In this document: positions 5,471 through 5,514 of the stretch, piece by piece | Position numbering within the stretch: position 1 is the stretch's first letter | Layout of the letters: every line of letters starts with the position of its first letter | Source: an uncultured Clostridia bacterium | GTDB lineage: Bacteria > Bacillota > Clostridia > Peptostreptococcales > Anaerovoracaceae | NCBI GenBank assembly: GCA_938034165.1 | Contig: CALHKP010000087.1 | Coordinates: forward strand, 1 to 5,514 | Length of the DNA stretch: 5,514 bases | Direction: 5' to 3' | Translations under genes and position numbers: made by a program | Notes under the pieces: generated by a model | Seen by the model: the letters and a program-made list of their open reading frames with translations, nothing else | The model's database searches: none | What the model was told of the DNA's origin: nothing

Positions 5471-5514
5471 ATGAAAAGTCAAGTATAAATTAGAAAAAAA
5501 TTATCTTTTCTTAT
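5471..5514 (+). other. Possible gene start with an early stop, cut by the window end
   Basis: GGAG at 5460-5463 lies seven bases before an ATG at 5471, which is good initiation geometry. The frame reads MKSQV and then TAA at 5486-5488. Beyond the stop, the same frame continues IRKKLSFL to the window edge, a lysine-then-hydrophobic pattern like the start of a signal peptide. It could be a minimal leader peptide, a gene broken by a nonsense change, or chance. A second ATG at 5458 in another frame gives only 11 residues before a stop and has no ribosome binding site. Confidence 0.25.

Overview
The window looks like chromosomal DNA from a low-GC, Gram-positive anaerobe of the class Clostridia. 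The reasons are the AT-rich intergenic DNA, strong purine-rich ribosome binding sites, a ferredoxin gene divergent from a Crp/Fnr-type regulator gene (an arrangement typical of clostridial nitrosative/redox stress loci), and cell-wall hydrolases built from SH3b and Ig-like modules. Genus cannot be fixed from the sequence.

Layout. Positions 1-138 hold no gene but contain several inverted repeats and copies of the heptamer GTAGATA/TATCTAC. A minus-strand gene (1011-139) encodes a two-cluster ferredoxin fused to a conserved C-terminal domain. A short divergent promoter region (1012-1129) contains a good sigma-A promoter pointing right, a plausible activator-dependent promoter pointing left, and a 16-bp palindrome that fits a Crp/Fnr-family operator. 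To the right, a Crp/Fnr regulator (1130-1801) overlaps by ATGA a membrane-anchored VanY-type D,D-carboxypeptidase with an Ig-like stalk (1798-2955). A second promoter drives a secreted endo-beta-N-acetylglucosaminidase-like protein (3025-5322) with two SH3b domains, a catalytic domain, a cadherin-like domain and two almost identical C-terminal Big_2-like repeats. A hairpin terminator follows (5337-5363). The final 150 bases hold a promoter and the start of a further transcription unit whose first ATG meets a stop after five codons.

How the genes may work together. The ferredoxin/regulator pair resembles the clostridial HcpR-type nitrosative-stress module: the regulator probably activates the ferredoxin gene and may repress itself through the shared palindrome. 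The regulator is translationally coupled to the carboxypeptidase, so peptidoglycan trimming may be expressed with the stress regulator. The glucosaminidase shares the wall theme but has its own promoter. No wholly new system is evident. The most notable points are the operator geometry, the regulator-carboxypeptidase coupling, the recent 255-bp in-frame duplication and the cysteine-rich linker in the ferredoxin.
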